Position numbers and translations under genes: made by a program. Positions 1 to 5,525 of a stretch of DNA of 5,755 bases are shown here, one piece after another. The DNA is from Thermofilum sp. GTDB lineage: Archaea > Thermoproteota > Thermoprotei > Thermofilales > Thermofilaceae. The stretch covers positions 1 to 5,755 of the forward strand of contig JAJHRM010000173.1 in NCBI GenBank assembly GCA_020832965.1, given 5' to 3'. The notes under the pieces are model-generated. The model was not told the DNA's origin and did no database searches. It was given only the letters and a program-made list of their open reading frames with translations. Every line of letters starts with the position of its first letter. Position 1 is the first letter of the stretch.

Positions 1-1
1 G

Positions 2-115
2 AAGTACCTCCGAGAACACTGCGAGTGGCTTAGACGAGTACAGGCAATCGTGGAGAGCGAAATAAAGGAGCTCGAACAAGCACTGGTGACCTGCGTGGAA
101 AATTGGGAACGCTGA
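2..115 (+). CDS. 3' end of an unrecognised gene (C-terminal 37 residues)
   Basis: Frame 2 is open from the window edge to a TGA at 113-115, while the other two forward frames are closed within about 65 bases. The 37 visible residues begin KYLREHCEWLRR and end with CVENWER. They are rich in Glu, Arg and Leu in an amphipathic pattern, so a long C-terminal helix or coiled coil is likely. The fragment is too short to name a family. The next gene has its own promoter, so this one probably belongs to a separate transcript. Its N-terminus lies outside the window. Confidence 0.5.
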   Translation, partial: KYLREHCEWLRRVQAIVESEIKELEQALVTCVENWER

Positions 116-220
116 AAAGAGGATTAGGCGTTAACGCAAAGTCTAGAAAGCGGAGAGAACCTCGCCCTTTTAGACGTAGAAAAACCGACTACACTACTGG
201 TGCGATAAATCCCTGTACCC

Positions 221-234
221 AAAGCTTTATAAAC
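221..234 (+). promoter_or_regulatory. Archaeal promoter (BRE plus TATA box) of the RHH gene
   Basis: The sequence aaagctttataaac combines a purine-rich BRE-like start with a good TATA element. Its centre is about 27 bases before the ATG at 256, the spacing expected when transcription starts at or next to the start codon. This supports a leaderless mRNA and decides the start of the downstream gene. Confidence 0.6.
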
Positions 235-255
235 CTCTGTGTCTTATATGTGTTT

Positions 256-480
256 ATGGTGTGTGCTTTGAAACGCCATGGAGAGAGAAGCAGAGTTAAG
301 AGGGTTCAGGTCACGTTCACGGGGGAGCAATGGAGCCTCGTAGAGCGGTTCAGGGGAGTTATGGGCAACGACGACGCGGAGATCGTGAGGAACATAGTGC
401 TCACCTGGCTCACCGAGAAGTCTGTAGTGACCGAGAGCGTTAAGAGATCCCTCGGCGCGGAGGGCGGCACTCAGAGATGA
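256..480 (+). CDS. Small ribbon-helix-helix (CopG-like) DNA-binding protein
   Basis: This 74-residue protein fits the ribbon-helix-helix fold: a basic N-terminus, a beta strand at about residues 14-22 (VKRVQVTFT), helix 1 at about 23-35 (EQWSLVERFRG), a GND turn, and helix 2 at about 40-53 (DAEIVRNIVLTWL). Proteins of this fold dimerise and bind operator DNA through the paired strands. I chose ATG 256 because the TATA box at 221-234 places the transcript start there; upstream in-frame ATG 103 would add 51 basic, non-conserved-looking residues across the promoter. The TGA stop overlaps the ATG of the methyltransferase remnant (ATGA, 477-480), so the two were translationally coupled. It may have been the control protein of that restriction-modification unit, which is inference. 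The frame itself is undamaged. Confidence 0.7.
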   Translation: MVCALKRHGERSRVKRVQVTFTGEQWSLVERFRGVMGNDDAEIVRNIVLTWLTEKSVVTESVKRSLGAEGGTQR

Positions 481-1093
481 GGAAGTTCACAGTTGTCTCC
501 CTATTCTCCGGGGCCGGGGGCCTCGACCTGGGCTTCGTGTAGACAGGGCTCTACAAGGTGGTCTTCGCCAACGACATCCTCGCGCCGACCATGCAGACCT
601 ACTCGCGGAACTTCAGGCTGAAGCCGACATCGTACGGGGGCGAGAAGAAGGTTAAAGTTAACTCTAATATGTAGTGTCGAGTGCGCGAACTTCGCCTCCT
701 CGAGAGACATCAAAGTAAATGTAATCATCGGCGAACCCCTTGCCAAGACTCCACGATCGTAGGTGGGCCCGGAGACGAGAGAAAGGTAAGGGGTTGAGCA
801 GGAGAGGCTTCACACGCTTTGTAGGGGCCTTAGCCACCCTTAAACCGAGAGCTTTTGTTTTAAAGAATGCACCGGGCCTCGTTAACGCGAACAAGAGCTT
901 CACCTACAAGGCTACAATCGAGGATTTCTCGCAATTAAACGTTCAGTGGGGCGAAGTCCAGAAGGTTACAGGCAACGAAGTCGCCAAGAGCCCCGAAAAA
1001 GTTACGAAACCGGGTTATCGAGAATTGTTGACTTCATCTCAGCAGGAACATGATAAAGGTTCTGGGGAGAGTTTTCGGCGTCAAGTCTTCTAA
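477..1093 (+). pseudogene. Decayed cytosine-5 DNA methyltransferase
   Basis: Methyltransferase motifs appear in the right order but in several frames. From ATG 477, motif I is clear (VVSLFSGAGGLDLGF), then a TAG at 540-542 interrupts it; the frame resumes with TGLYKVVFANDI (motif II) and closes at 672. A second frame from 676 gives VECANF...VNVIIGEP, leading into motif IV. The catalytic-Cys segment CQDSTIVGGPGDERK needs another frame from 741. A third frame change gives KPRAFVLKNAPGLVNANK (motif VI), where the conserved Glu of ENV is Lys. Motifs VIII-X are not recognisable. From memory the CQDS...GP..ERK string resembles an archaeal and bacterial subgroup with PPCQDFSVVRG, unlike the intact enzyme at 2195-3217, so this is not simply a duplicate of it. 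The 3' limit is the last open frame and is uncertain. It cannot make an active enzyme. Confidence 0.85.
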
Positions 1094-1102
1094 GAAGAGG
1101 CC

Positions 1103-1118
1103 TCACCGGATCCGGTGA
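1103..1118. repeat. 16-bp perfect palindrome
   Basis: The bases tcaccggatccggtga equal their own reverse complement over all 16 positions. The site lies just past the last open frame of the dead methyltransferase. Nearby CTCA (1102-1105) and TGAG (1119-1122) could lengthen a cruciform slightly out of register. It could be an operator, a recombination scar or chance; no T-run follows it, so it does not look like a terminator. Confidence 0.55.
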
Positions 1119-1302
1119 TGAGCCCCTTCGCGAGGGTACTCGTGCCTAAGGATCCCGAGCTCACCGAGAAATTCAGCTTCGAGGTACGGGGCTTTACAAG
1201 GAGGATGTGCAAACCTAGAGAGTCTACATACTACATACGACGCGTACCCCGTTCGGGATTTATGTAGCTGGTCCACTAAGCAGAGAAGGCCTTGGTAAGC
1301 AT

Positions 1303-1596
1303 TCACGAACCTCCGCCCTTGTTTGTTACTAAGCCTTTTCTCCTAAGCTTCGAGAAGGTGCGCCTAGCGTTTCTTCTCCATCTCGGTTCTCTTACAGCTC
1401 TGCCCTTACAGGTGGGTATGTACACGTCACTGTCATTGCTCACTAAAGGAGAGAGCCCCTTAACGGCGTTGTAAATATCTTTCAGCGCAAACAGCTCAGC
1501 GTCGGCGCCAAGATTTCTCGTGGCCTCTAAGACCAAACCGGTCCAGTGCCTTTTCTCACTCAAGGCGAAGAACCTCGGCAACGAGCGAAGATGCAC
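1303..1596 (-). CDS. Winged-helix-like ORF, possible restriction-enzyme remnant
   Basis: The 97-residue frame starts at GTG 1596. Residues about 34-92 look like a winged-helix unit: ELFALKDIYNAVKGLSPL (helix), a basic linker ending EPRWRRNARRTFSKLRRKGLV (recognition helix), then TNKGGGS where the wing would be. From memory, similar EP(R/K)W(K/R)xxxR...L(K/R)RKGLVE.xGRG strings occur in winged-helix domains attached to type II nucleases. The frame stops at TGA 1303-1305 exactly where a Trp often follows the Gly-rich wing. Reading TGA as a mutated TGG continues the frame for MLTKAFSA to a TAG at 1276-1278. An in-frame TAA sits just upstream of the start and no nuclease domain is visible. It converges on the methyltransferase pseudogene, as the candidate endonuclease does in the intact unit. 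It could instead be a small intact gene. Confidence 0.4.
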   Translation of the reverse strand: MHLRSLPRFFALSEKRHWTGLVLEATRNLGADAELFALKDIYNAVKGLSPLVSNDSDVYIPTCKGRAVREPRWRRNARRTFSKLRRKGLVTNKGGGS

Positions 1597-1732
1597 TTCC
1601 AGAGCTAAATATTATGCTCACCACGGATCGAGATAGACCTTCCTATGTACTCGATGAACCGCGATCTTGGTAGAAGGGTTTTAAAAGAAGGGATTTTGCA
1701 TAATACGTTGACCACAAGTTAGAGGAGCCGAG

Positions 1733-1894
1733 ATGGTCGACGTTAAACAACTATGGAGACCCTGTTTGTTTACGCGGTTTTCCAAGGGCAAAAAACGCAA
1801 CGATTGTTATCCGGTAGTCGCAATGGAAATATATAAGTGGGGATGTGCCCATATGTATATAGGGGATAGGGGATATGGGTTTACCCGTGCCTAG
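1733..1894 (+). CDS. Possible 53-residue ORF, doubtful
   Basis: ATG 1733 follows a purine-rich stretch (agaggagccgag) that could act as a Shine-Dalgarno site. A TATA-like ttttaaaa lies at 1679-1686, and the frame stays open to TAG 1892-1894. The product begins MVDVKQLWRPCLF and is rich in Cys, Trp, Tyr and Lys, with no recognisable motif. It contains the promoter of the next gene and overlaps its start by 20 bases in another frame. This may be a chance open frame. I see nothing else gene-like in the stretch 1597-1874. Confidence 0.15.
   Translation: MVDVKQLWRPCLFTRFSKGKKRNDCYPVVAMEIYKWGCAHMYIGDRGYGFTRA
1826..1837 (+). promoter_or_regulatory. TATA box of the intact methyltransferase unit
   Basis: The sequence gaaatatataag is a strong archaeal TATA element. 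Its centre near 1832 puts the transcript start near 1857-1860, about 15 bases before ATG 1875. The first message would therefore carry a short leader with the tandem purine-rich sites at 1861-1874. It probably drives the small protein, the methyltransferase and the glycosylase together, since these genes overlap and no other promoter is evident between them. Confidence 0.6.
1861..1874 (+). promoter_or_regulatory. Tandem Shine-Dalgarno-like repeat before ATG 1875
   Basis: The 7-mer aggggat occurs twice head to tail and abuts the ATG. Each copy differs by one base from AGGTGAT, which pairs with the usual archaeal 16S 3' end. The first copy ends 7 bases before the ATG, the usual spacing; the second is too close to act as a ribosome site. 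Confidence 0.4.
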
Positions 1895-2198
1895 GGAACC
1901 GGTTGAGATTAAAAGGCTGATCATGACAGTTAGGGCGGAACTGCAAGCTGAGGACGAGATAGATCGAGATACACTCGCGGTGTGGAGCTTCAATAGGTTG
2001 CCCAAGTACCTCTGGTCCTGCTGGAAAGACGAACTAAATAGAAGAGGGATCACCTGGCAGAAGTTTTTAAGAATATTGAAGCTCCACACGGGAGATGCCA
2101 TAGAGTGGGTTTTTGGATCTTCCTTATCGTGGGAGGAGCTGATCGGTAGATTGGAAGTAAGCATAAACAGGTATTCGCGCGAGGGGGAGGCGCCTTGA
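1875..2198 (+). CDS. 107-residue protein of unknown function, coupled to the methyltransferase
   Basis: I do not recognise this protein. It is soluble, with no signal peptide or membrane segment, and probably mostly helical. It is rich in Trp and in charged residues; notable stretches are EIKRLIMTVRAELQAEDEID (about 11-30), FNRLPKYLWSCWKDELNRRG (about 39-58), and GITWQKFLRILKLHTGDAIE followed by WVF (about 58-80). I see no zinc cluster, nuclease motif or clear helix-turn-helix. ATG 1875 is supported by the TATA box and the purine-rich leader. Its TGA overlaps the methyltransferase start (TTGA, 2195-2198), so the two products are probably made in a fixed ratio. The decayed unit upstream has an RHH gene in the same position, which suggests a regulatory or methyltransferase-partner role. 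The two small proteins show no obvious sequence similarity. Confidence 0.7.
   Translation: MGLPVPREPVEIKRLIMTVRAELQAEDEIDRDTLAVWSFNRLPKYLWSCWKDELNRRGITWQKFLRILKLHTGDAIEWVFGSSLSWEELIGRLEVSINRYSREGEAP
2183..2190 (+). promoter_or_regulatory. Ribosome binding site that supports the TTG start
   Basis: The run gggggagg ends four bases before TTG 2195. Motif I of the methyltransferase begins only two residues after this start, which is normal for the family. No ATG or GTG start upstream is compatible with motif I, so TTG 2195 is the best start. Confidence 0.5.
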
Positions 2199-3217
2199 GA
2201 GTCGTATCTCTCTTCAGCGCACCCGGGGGCTTAGACCTCGGTTTCAAGAGGGCGGGGTTCAAGATAGTGTGGGCCAACGACATAGATGAGGACGCCGCGG
2301 TCACGTACAAGCACAACCTCCGCGAGAATATAGTCCAGGGGGACATCAGAAAGGTTGATCCAAAGGACATACCCGACGGGGACATCATAATTGGCGGCTT
2401 CCCGTGTTTGGGGTTCACGATCGCCAGGGGCAAGTACCGCAGACCCGACGACGTGCACAACTTCCTATACCTCGAATTCATCAGGATATTGAAGGCGAAG
2501 CAGACCGATTTCTTTCTCATAGAGAACGTGCCGGGAATGGTGAAGGGAGAGCTCTTCAGGCAACTGTTCGCCAAAATGATCAGCGATTTCGAGAGCGCTG
2601 GTTACAGGGTCAAGTACAGGGAGCTCAACGCGGCCGATTACGGTGTCCCCCAGGTAAGGAAGCGGATAATCATTGTAGGCGTCAGGAGGGATCTCGACGT
2701 GGACTTGCAATATCCCGAGCCCACCCACGCGGAGCGGGAGAGAGTCACGCTGGAGGGGAAGAGGCTTTACCGGTGGATAACGCTCAGGGAGGCCATAGGG
2801 GATCTGCCCCGGGAACCCTGTGTAAGTGACAGCGACTGCCCGGTGCCGAATCACTACGGTACCAGGCACAAGATTAAAATAAACAACTACCTTGGCAATA
2901 GACCGCTCAGCTGGGATCGCCCGGCCCCCACAATACTAGGAAGAGGCAGCAGGACCGGCGGACCCGTGATCCACCCCCACCCGGACTTGCACAGGAGGTT
3001 GACCGTGAGGGAGTGCGCCAGGATACAGTCTTTTCCAGACGACTTCGTGTTTTTTGGTTCGCCCTCGGCACAGTACGCTCAAGTGGGCAACGCCGTTCCG
3101 CCGCTCATGGCGTTTAGGATCGCGCAGACCATATTAAAGAGCTTGGGTAAACCATTCCCGAGGTTCGATCCGTCCGGGTGGAAACTGCCATGGGTGAGCA
3201 GGATTCCTCCGGTATAA
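2195..3217 (+). CDS. DNA (cytosine-5-)-methyltransferase of a type II restriction-modification system
   Basis: This enzyme transfers a methyl group from S-adenosylmethionine to C5 of cytosine in a short target and so protects host DNA. The 340 residues carry all key motifs in order: I (SLFSAPGGLDLGF, 5-17), II (WANDID, 26-31), III (GD, 49-50), IV (GGFPCLGF, 67-74) with nucleophile Cys71, VI (ENVPG, 110-114), VIII (QVRKR, 153-157), IX (RECARIQSFPDDF, 272-284) and X (QVGNAVPP, 296-303). The target-recognition region lies between about 185 and 265. The length is typical. Motif IV reads PCL instead of the usual PCQ. The framework resembles M.HaeIII-like and GGNCC-type enzymes as I remember them, so a GC-rich target is possible but unproven. 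Its start overlaps the 107-residue gene, and its last bases overlap the glycosylase start by 28 (or 40 if GTG 3178 is used), so the three genes form one operon. Confidence 0.95.
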   Translation: MRVVSLFSAPGGLDLGFKRAGFKIVWANDIDEDAAVTYKHNLRENIVQGDIRKVDPKDIPDGDIIIGGFPCLGFTIARGKYRRPDDVHNFLYLEFIRILKAKQTDFFLIENVPGMVKGELFRQLFAKMISDFESAGYRVKYRELNAADYGVPQVRKRIIIVGVRRDLDVDLQYPEPTHAERERVTLEGKRLYRWITLREAIGDLPREPCVSDSDCPVPNHYGTRHKIKINNYLGNRPLSWDRPAPTILGRGSRTGGPVIHPHPDLHRRLTVRECARIQSFPDDFVFFGSPSAQYAQVGNAVPPLMAFRIAQTILKSLGKPFPRFDPSGWKLPWVSRIPPV

Positions 3218-3870
3218 CTTTCCATGAAAAAGTGGCGTTCATTCAGCGATCTCTGCTTAAGTGGTACGAAAAACACGGTCGGAAGCACCTGCCGTGGAGA
3301 GCGGAGAACGTCACGAAGTTTCACAGACTAGTGGCGGAGATCCTGCTACAAAAAACGAGGGCCGAGAATGTTGTCGAGGTGTACAGGAGGTTCGTTGAGG
3401 TATACCCTGACCCGATGTCCTTAGCAAAAGCGGACGAGAATGAATTAGCAGAGTTTCTCAGACCTTTAGGTTTGTACAGAAACAGGTCTAAAAATTTAAT
3501 CAAGTTGGCAAAAGCTATTTCAAATAAAGTCGAAATACCTTGTAATAGGGTTGACCTGGAGCGGCTACCGGGGGTGGGTCCTTATATAGCTAATGCTTTT
3601 CTCCTCTCAGCGTGTAACGAGCGCGTACCTGTTGTGGATACAAACATACGAAGACTCCTCAAGAGGGTCTTCTCCGTCGAAGTTGGGAGAGATCCAAGAA
3701 GGGATCCCGCTGCCTGGCGTTTTGTTGAGAGAATCCTTCCAGAAGAGAACTACAGGGAATTCACGTGGGCCTTTCTCGACTTGGCAGCGCTGATCTGCAA
3801 ACCTCGAAAACCTAGTTGCCACGAGTGCCCTATAAGTCTTGTATGCGATTATCACCGTTTGAAAGCGTGA
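3190..3870 (+). CDS. Mig-like thymine-DNA glycosylase (T:G mismatch), HhH-GPD family with 4Fe-4S cluster
   Basis: This protein excises thymine from T:G mismatches formed when 5-methylcytosine deaminates, starting base-excision repair. Visible features in the 226 residues are HLPWR (33-37) and EILLQKT (50-56), both typical of MutY/Mig; the helix-hairpin-helix LPGVGPY (126-132); and Asp150 in VVDTNIRR, the catalytic Asp. Cys203, 210, 213 and 219 have the C-x6-C-x2-C-x5-C spacing of the iron-sulfur loop. Tyr132 occupies the position where endonuclease III has its catalytic Lys and MutY a Ser; Mig of Methanothermobacter also has Tyr, which favours Mig over Nth or MutY. ATG 3190 has gggtgg eight bases upstream; GTG 3178 would add four residues. 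The gene overlaps the methyltransferase. Part of it is much more AT-rich (17 G/C in 3481-3540) than the methyltransferase (34 G/C in 2281-2340). Confidence 0.9.
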   Translation: MGEQDSSGITFHEKVAFIQRSLLKWYEKHGRKHLPWRAENVTKFHRLVAEILLQKTRAENVVEVYRRFVEVYPDPMSLAKADENELAEFLRPLGLYRNRSKNLIKLAKAISNKVEIPCNRVDLERLPGVGPYIANAFLLSACNERVPVVDTNIRRLLKRVFSVEVGRDPRRDPAAWRFVERILPEENYREFTWAFLDLAALICKPRKPSCHECPISLVCDYHRLKA

Positions 3871-3872
3871 CT

Positions 3873-4877
3873 TCACACCCCTCTCTCTTTCACGGCCAGT
3901 AAAAACTTCCGGGTAAGCGCTTCCACACTCTTCTCAAAGTCCTCGAACCGCATTCTCCCGAGAAGTTTACCGACATATAGTCTCTCAAGATCAATAACGT
4001 ATTTTAATAATGGAGATTCCGCCCTCGTCAGATCTATTTTTATCTTAACCCCCTTGGCTATTAAGGGATCCTTCTTTAATCTCAAGGAGTGTAGCTCGTA
4101 TCTGTACCAAACCTTCACGAGGTCTTGGGGGCCGCTCTCAAGGGCCGCCTCTAGAAGTCCCTTGAAATCGTCGGATTTAATTATGTATACTCTAATCTCC
4201 GGTGCCGGGTCTCGCTCTACTATGAGATAGTGAACGTTGTTAAAAATAGCGTCAACCATGTATTTGAAACGCTCGGTAAAGACGTTCCACAGGTTTCTCT
4301 CTTGTATCTCTTTAAAGACCTTTAGGAGTCTCTCGGGAGAACCCAGACCCTTCCGCTCATTTGGAATTGTAGTCAGAAGACCTGCAAAAAGCAACCTTTG
4401 AGGAAAGGAACCGACGTTCACCTCCTGATTCTCTGGTATGAGACTTTTCAGCGAGAGCCTCAATCCTGTGCGAGGGAAGTAGAGATCTGGTTTTTCGAGG
4501 GCCGCGCGCTTAACACCTCGCTTAAAATCTCTGATATCTGGAAGATTCGTGCGCACGGTTCTTGGGATCTCTGGTACACTCACTGGGGGCCTCTTTTTCG
4601 GGGAGGTGAGAGTACCGCCTAAAAACCGCGCGACGAAATGCTCGATGAACTTTGCCGCGGAGTGCTCTTTCCACACGTCTTGACGACATGCGTTGTATGC
4701 TATTCTGGCAGCAAATTCTACTGCTAAGAGTTCGCCCCGTTCTACCCCGTCTTTTAGAGCTTCAAAGTATTTTACCACGCCGTTCACGTCTTTCGGGGGT
4801 CTCTCGAGACCGTACTTATTTGCAAAAGCAGCATATTCGCTCTCTTCGTTAACATTGAAATGTCTCCTCGAGGTCAT
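3873..4877 (-). CDS. Probable type II restriction endonuclease, convergent with the methyltransferase operon
   Basis: The 334-residue product has no motif I can assign with certainty, but several features point to a type II restriction enzyme. An N-terminal helix AYNACRQDVWKEHSAAKFIE (60-79) resembles the (D/W)xxKEHSAxKF stretch seen in such enzymes. At 130-144, PDLYFPRTGLRLSLK fits a PD-(D/E)xK nuclease core with Asp131 and Lys144, but Ser142 replaces the acidic residue. The stretch that follows, ENQEVNVGSFPQRLLF (149-164), resembles the E(I/V)NxGSF segment I recall from HaeIII/Eco47II-like enzymes. No membrane segment is present. ATG 4877 is preceded by gggag at a 5-base spacing; GTG 4892 would add five residues. 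The stop lies two bases from the glycosylase stop. Its place beside a complete methyltransferase, with no other candidate nearby, is the strongest argument for the role. It could be an unrelated protein. Confidence 0.65.
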   Translation of the reverse strand: MTSRRHFNVNEESEYAAFANKYGLERPPKDVNGVVKYFEALKDGVERGELLAVEFAARIAYNACRQDVWKEHSAAKFIEHFVARFLGGTLTSPKKRPPVSVPEIPRTVRTNLPDIRDFKRGVKRAALEKPDLYFPRTGLRLSLKSLIPENQEVNVGSFPQRLLFAGLLTTIPNERKGLGSPERLLKVFKEIQERNLWNVFTERFKYMVDAIFNNVHYLIVERDPAPEIRVYIIKSDDFKGLLEAALESGPQDLVKVWYRYELHSLRLKKDPLIAKGVKIKIDLTRAESPLLKYVIDLERLYVGKLLGRMRFEDFEKSVEALTRKFLLAVKERGV

Positions 4878-4882
4878 AAATT

Positions 4883-4887
4883 CTCCC
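4883..4887 (-). promoter_or_regulatory. Ribosome binding site of the candidate endonuclease
   Basis: On the minus strand gggag lies in aagggagaa, five bases before ATG 4877. This spacing favours ATG 4877 over GTG 4892, whose upstream bases (aacttcaacc) contain no such site. Confidence 0.45.
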
Positions 4888-4952
4888 TTCACGTGGTTGA
4901 AGTTCAGCCTTCTCGTCCGATGCGTGACCTAGTTAGAAACATAGCCACGGGG

Positions 4953-4960
4953 TTATTAAG
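4953..4960 (-). promoter_or_regulatory. Weak TATA-like element upstream of the candidate endonuclease
   Basis: On the minus strand cttaataa could place a transcript start near 4931, leaving a leader of about 55 bases that contains the ribosome binding site. The element is weak and no better one is seen. Separate promoters for the endonuclease and the methyltransferase would fit their convergent arrangement. Confidence 0.25.
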
Positions 4961-5036
4961 CGTGGTGAGCAACGTCCCGGGACTTTTCATCGCGAAAATG
5001 GCTTGGAAACGTTGCAACGTAAAGAGGAAGCTCTAG

Positions 5037-5372
5037 AGAAAGGCCTCACCGCGGACAATCACCCCAGCTGAGTTCTCGGAGGGTCTCCATATGCTCGACG
5101 CTGAACTCACGACGCTTCTCCCCGCGCGGTACTCGGCATATACCTCCGGAAAAGGCGTAGAATAACTCGTAGACGCGGTTGCATTTAAAGAAGGGGTTCT
5201 TGAACGTACTCTATCGATTTACATTACAGAAACGCGACCTCCAGATCCCGTAGACGAGGGATAAGACATCTCAGCTCTGCTAACCCCGAAAGCGGCATAT
5301 ATCCTGTTTACTCTCCACGCTCAAATGCTCATTCTGGTACGTATTGTATACATCATTATGCAGCAACTATAA
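5037..5372 (+). pseudogene. Possible broken reading frame, unidentified
   Basis: One forward frame from 5037 reads like protein (AEFSEGLHMLDAELTTLLPA, then LVDAVAFKEGVLERTLSIYI). It is interrupted by TAA codons at 5163-5165 and 5262-5264 and ends at TAA 5370-5372. A second frame, open from 4937 to 5073, reads KRGEQRP...LETLQRKEEALEKGL and could join it by a frameshift. The amino-acid mix is plausible for an old gene, but I see no family motif. It may be chance. Apart from this and the elements listed near 5512 and 5709, I see nothing supportable in 4893-5755. Confidence 0.25.
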
Positions 5373-5511
5373 GGTTAACAGCGGGAGTGATCGTCGCGCT
5401 AGTTGATATGGTCATGCCGTACCGAGGTTGTAAGATCCCACAACGCAAACGAGGACTTTGCAGTAGATGTACACGTTATTGCAAGGAGATTGTAGGTTCC
5501 AGAATAGAAGA

Positions 5512-5525
5512 GCCTCCGCGGAGGC
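5512..5525. repeat. 14-bp perfect palindrome
   Basis: The bases gcctccgcggaggc equal their own reverse complement. The site lies in the gene-poor right end, inside a weak ORF I rejected. It has no loop, so a hairpin would be poor; a dimeric protein site or chance are both possible. Confidence 0.5.

Noticed and set aside
103..255. In-frame extension of the RHH protein to ATG 103
   Set aside because: The extension spans the TATA box at 221-234 and begins before the upstream gene ends; leaderless start at 256 fits better.
1292..1474. Plus-strand ORF of 60 codons
   Set aside because: It is the opposite-strand shadow of the winged-helix-like ORF and has no start signals.
1751..2164. Minus-strand ORF of 137 codons opposite the 107-residue gene
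   Set aside because: The plus-strand gene has a TATA box, a leader and a coupled stop; the minus product is Ser- and Leu-rich without domain features, typical of a shadow frame.
2050..2869. Long minus-strand and alternative-frame ORFs across the methyltransferase
   Set aside because: They lie opposite or out of frame with a gene that has all its conserved motifs, and their own products show no motif.
3158..3172. aggttcgatccgtcc resembles the T-arm of a tRNA
   Set aside because: It lies inside the methyltransferase coding sequence and no acceptor, D or anticodon stem is found upstream.
3871..3892. Pyrimidine-rich stretch after the glycosylase stop as a terminator
   Set aside because: It has only short T-runs and is coding sequence of the convergent gene, so I could not support a terminator call.
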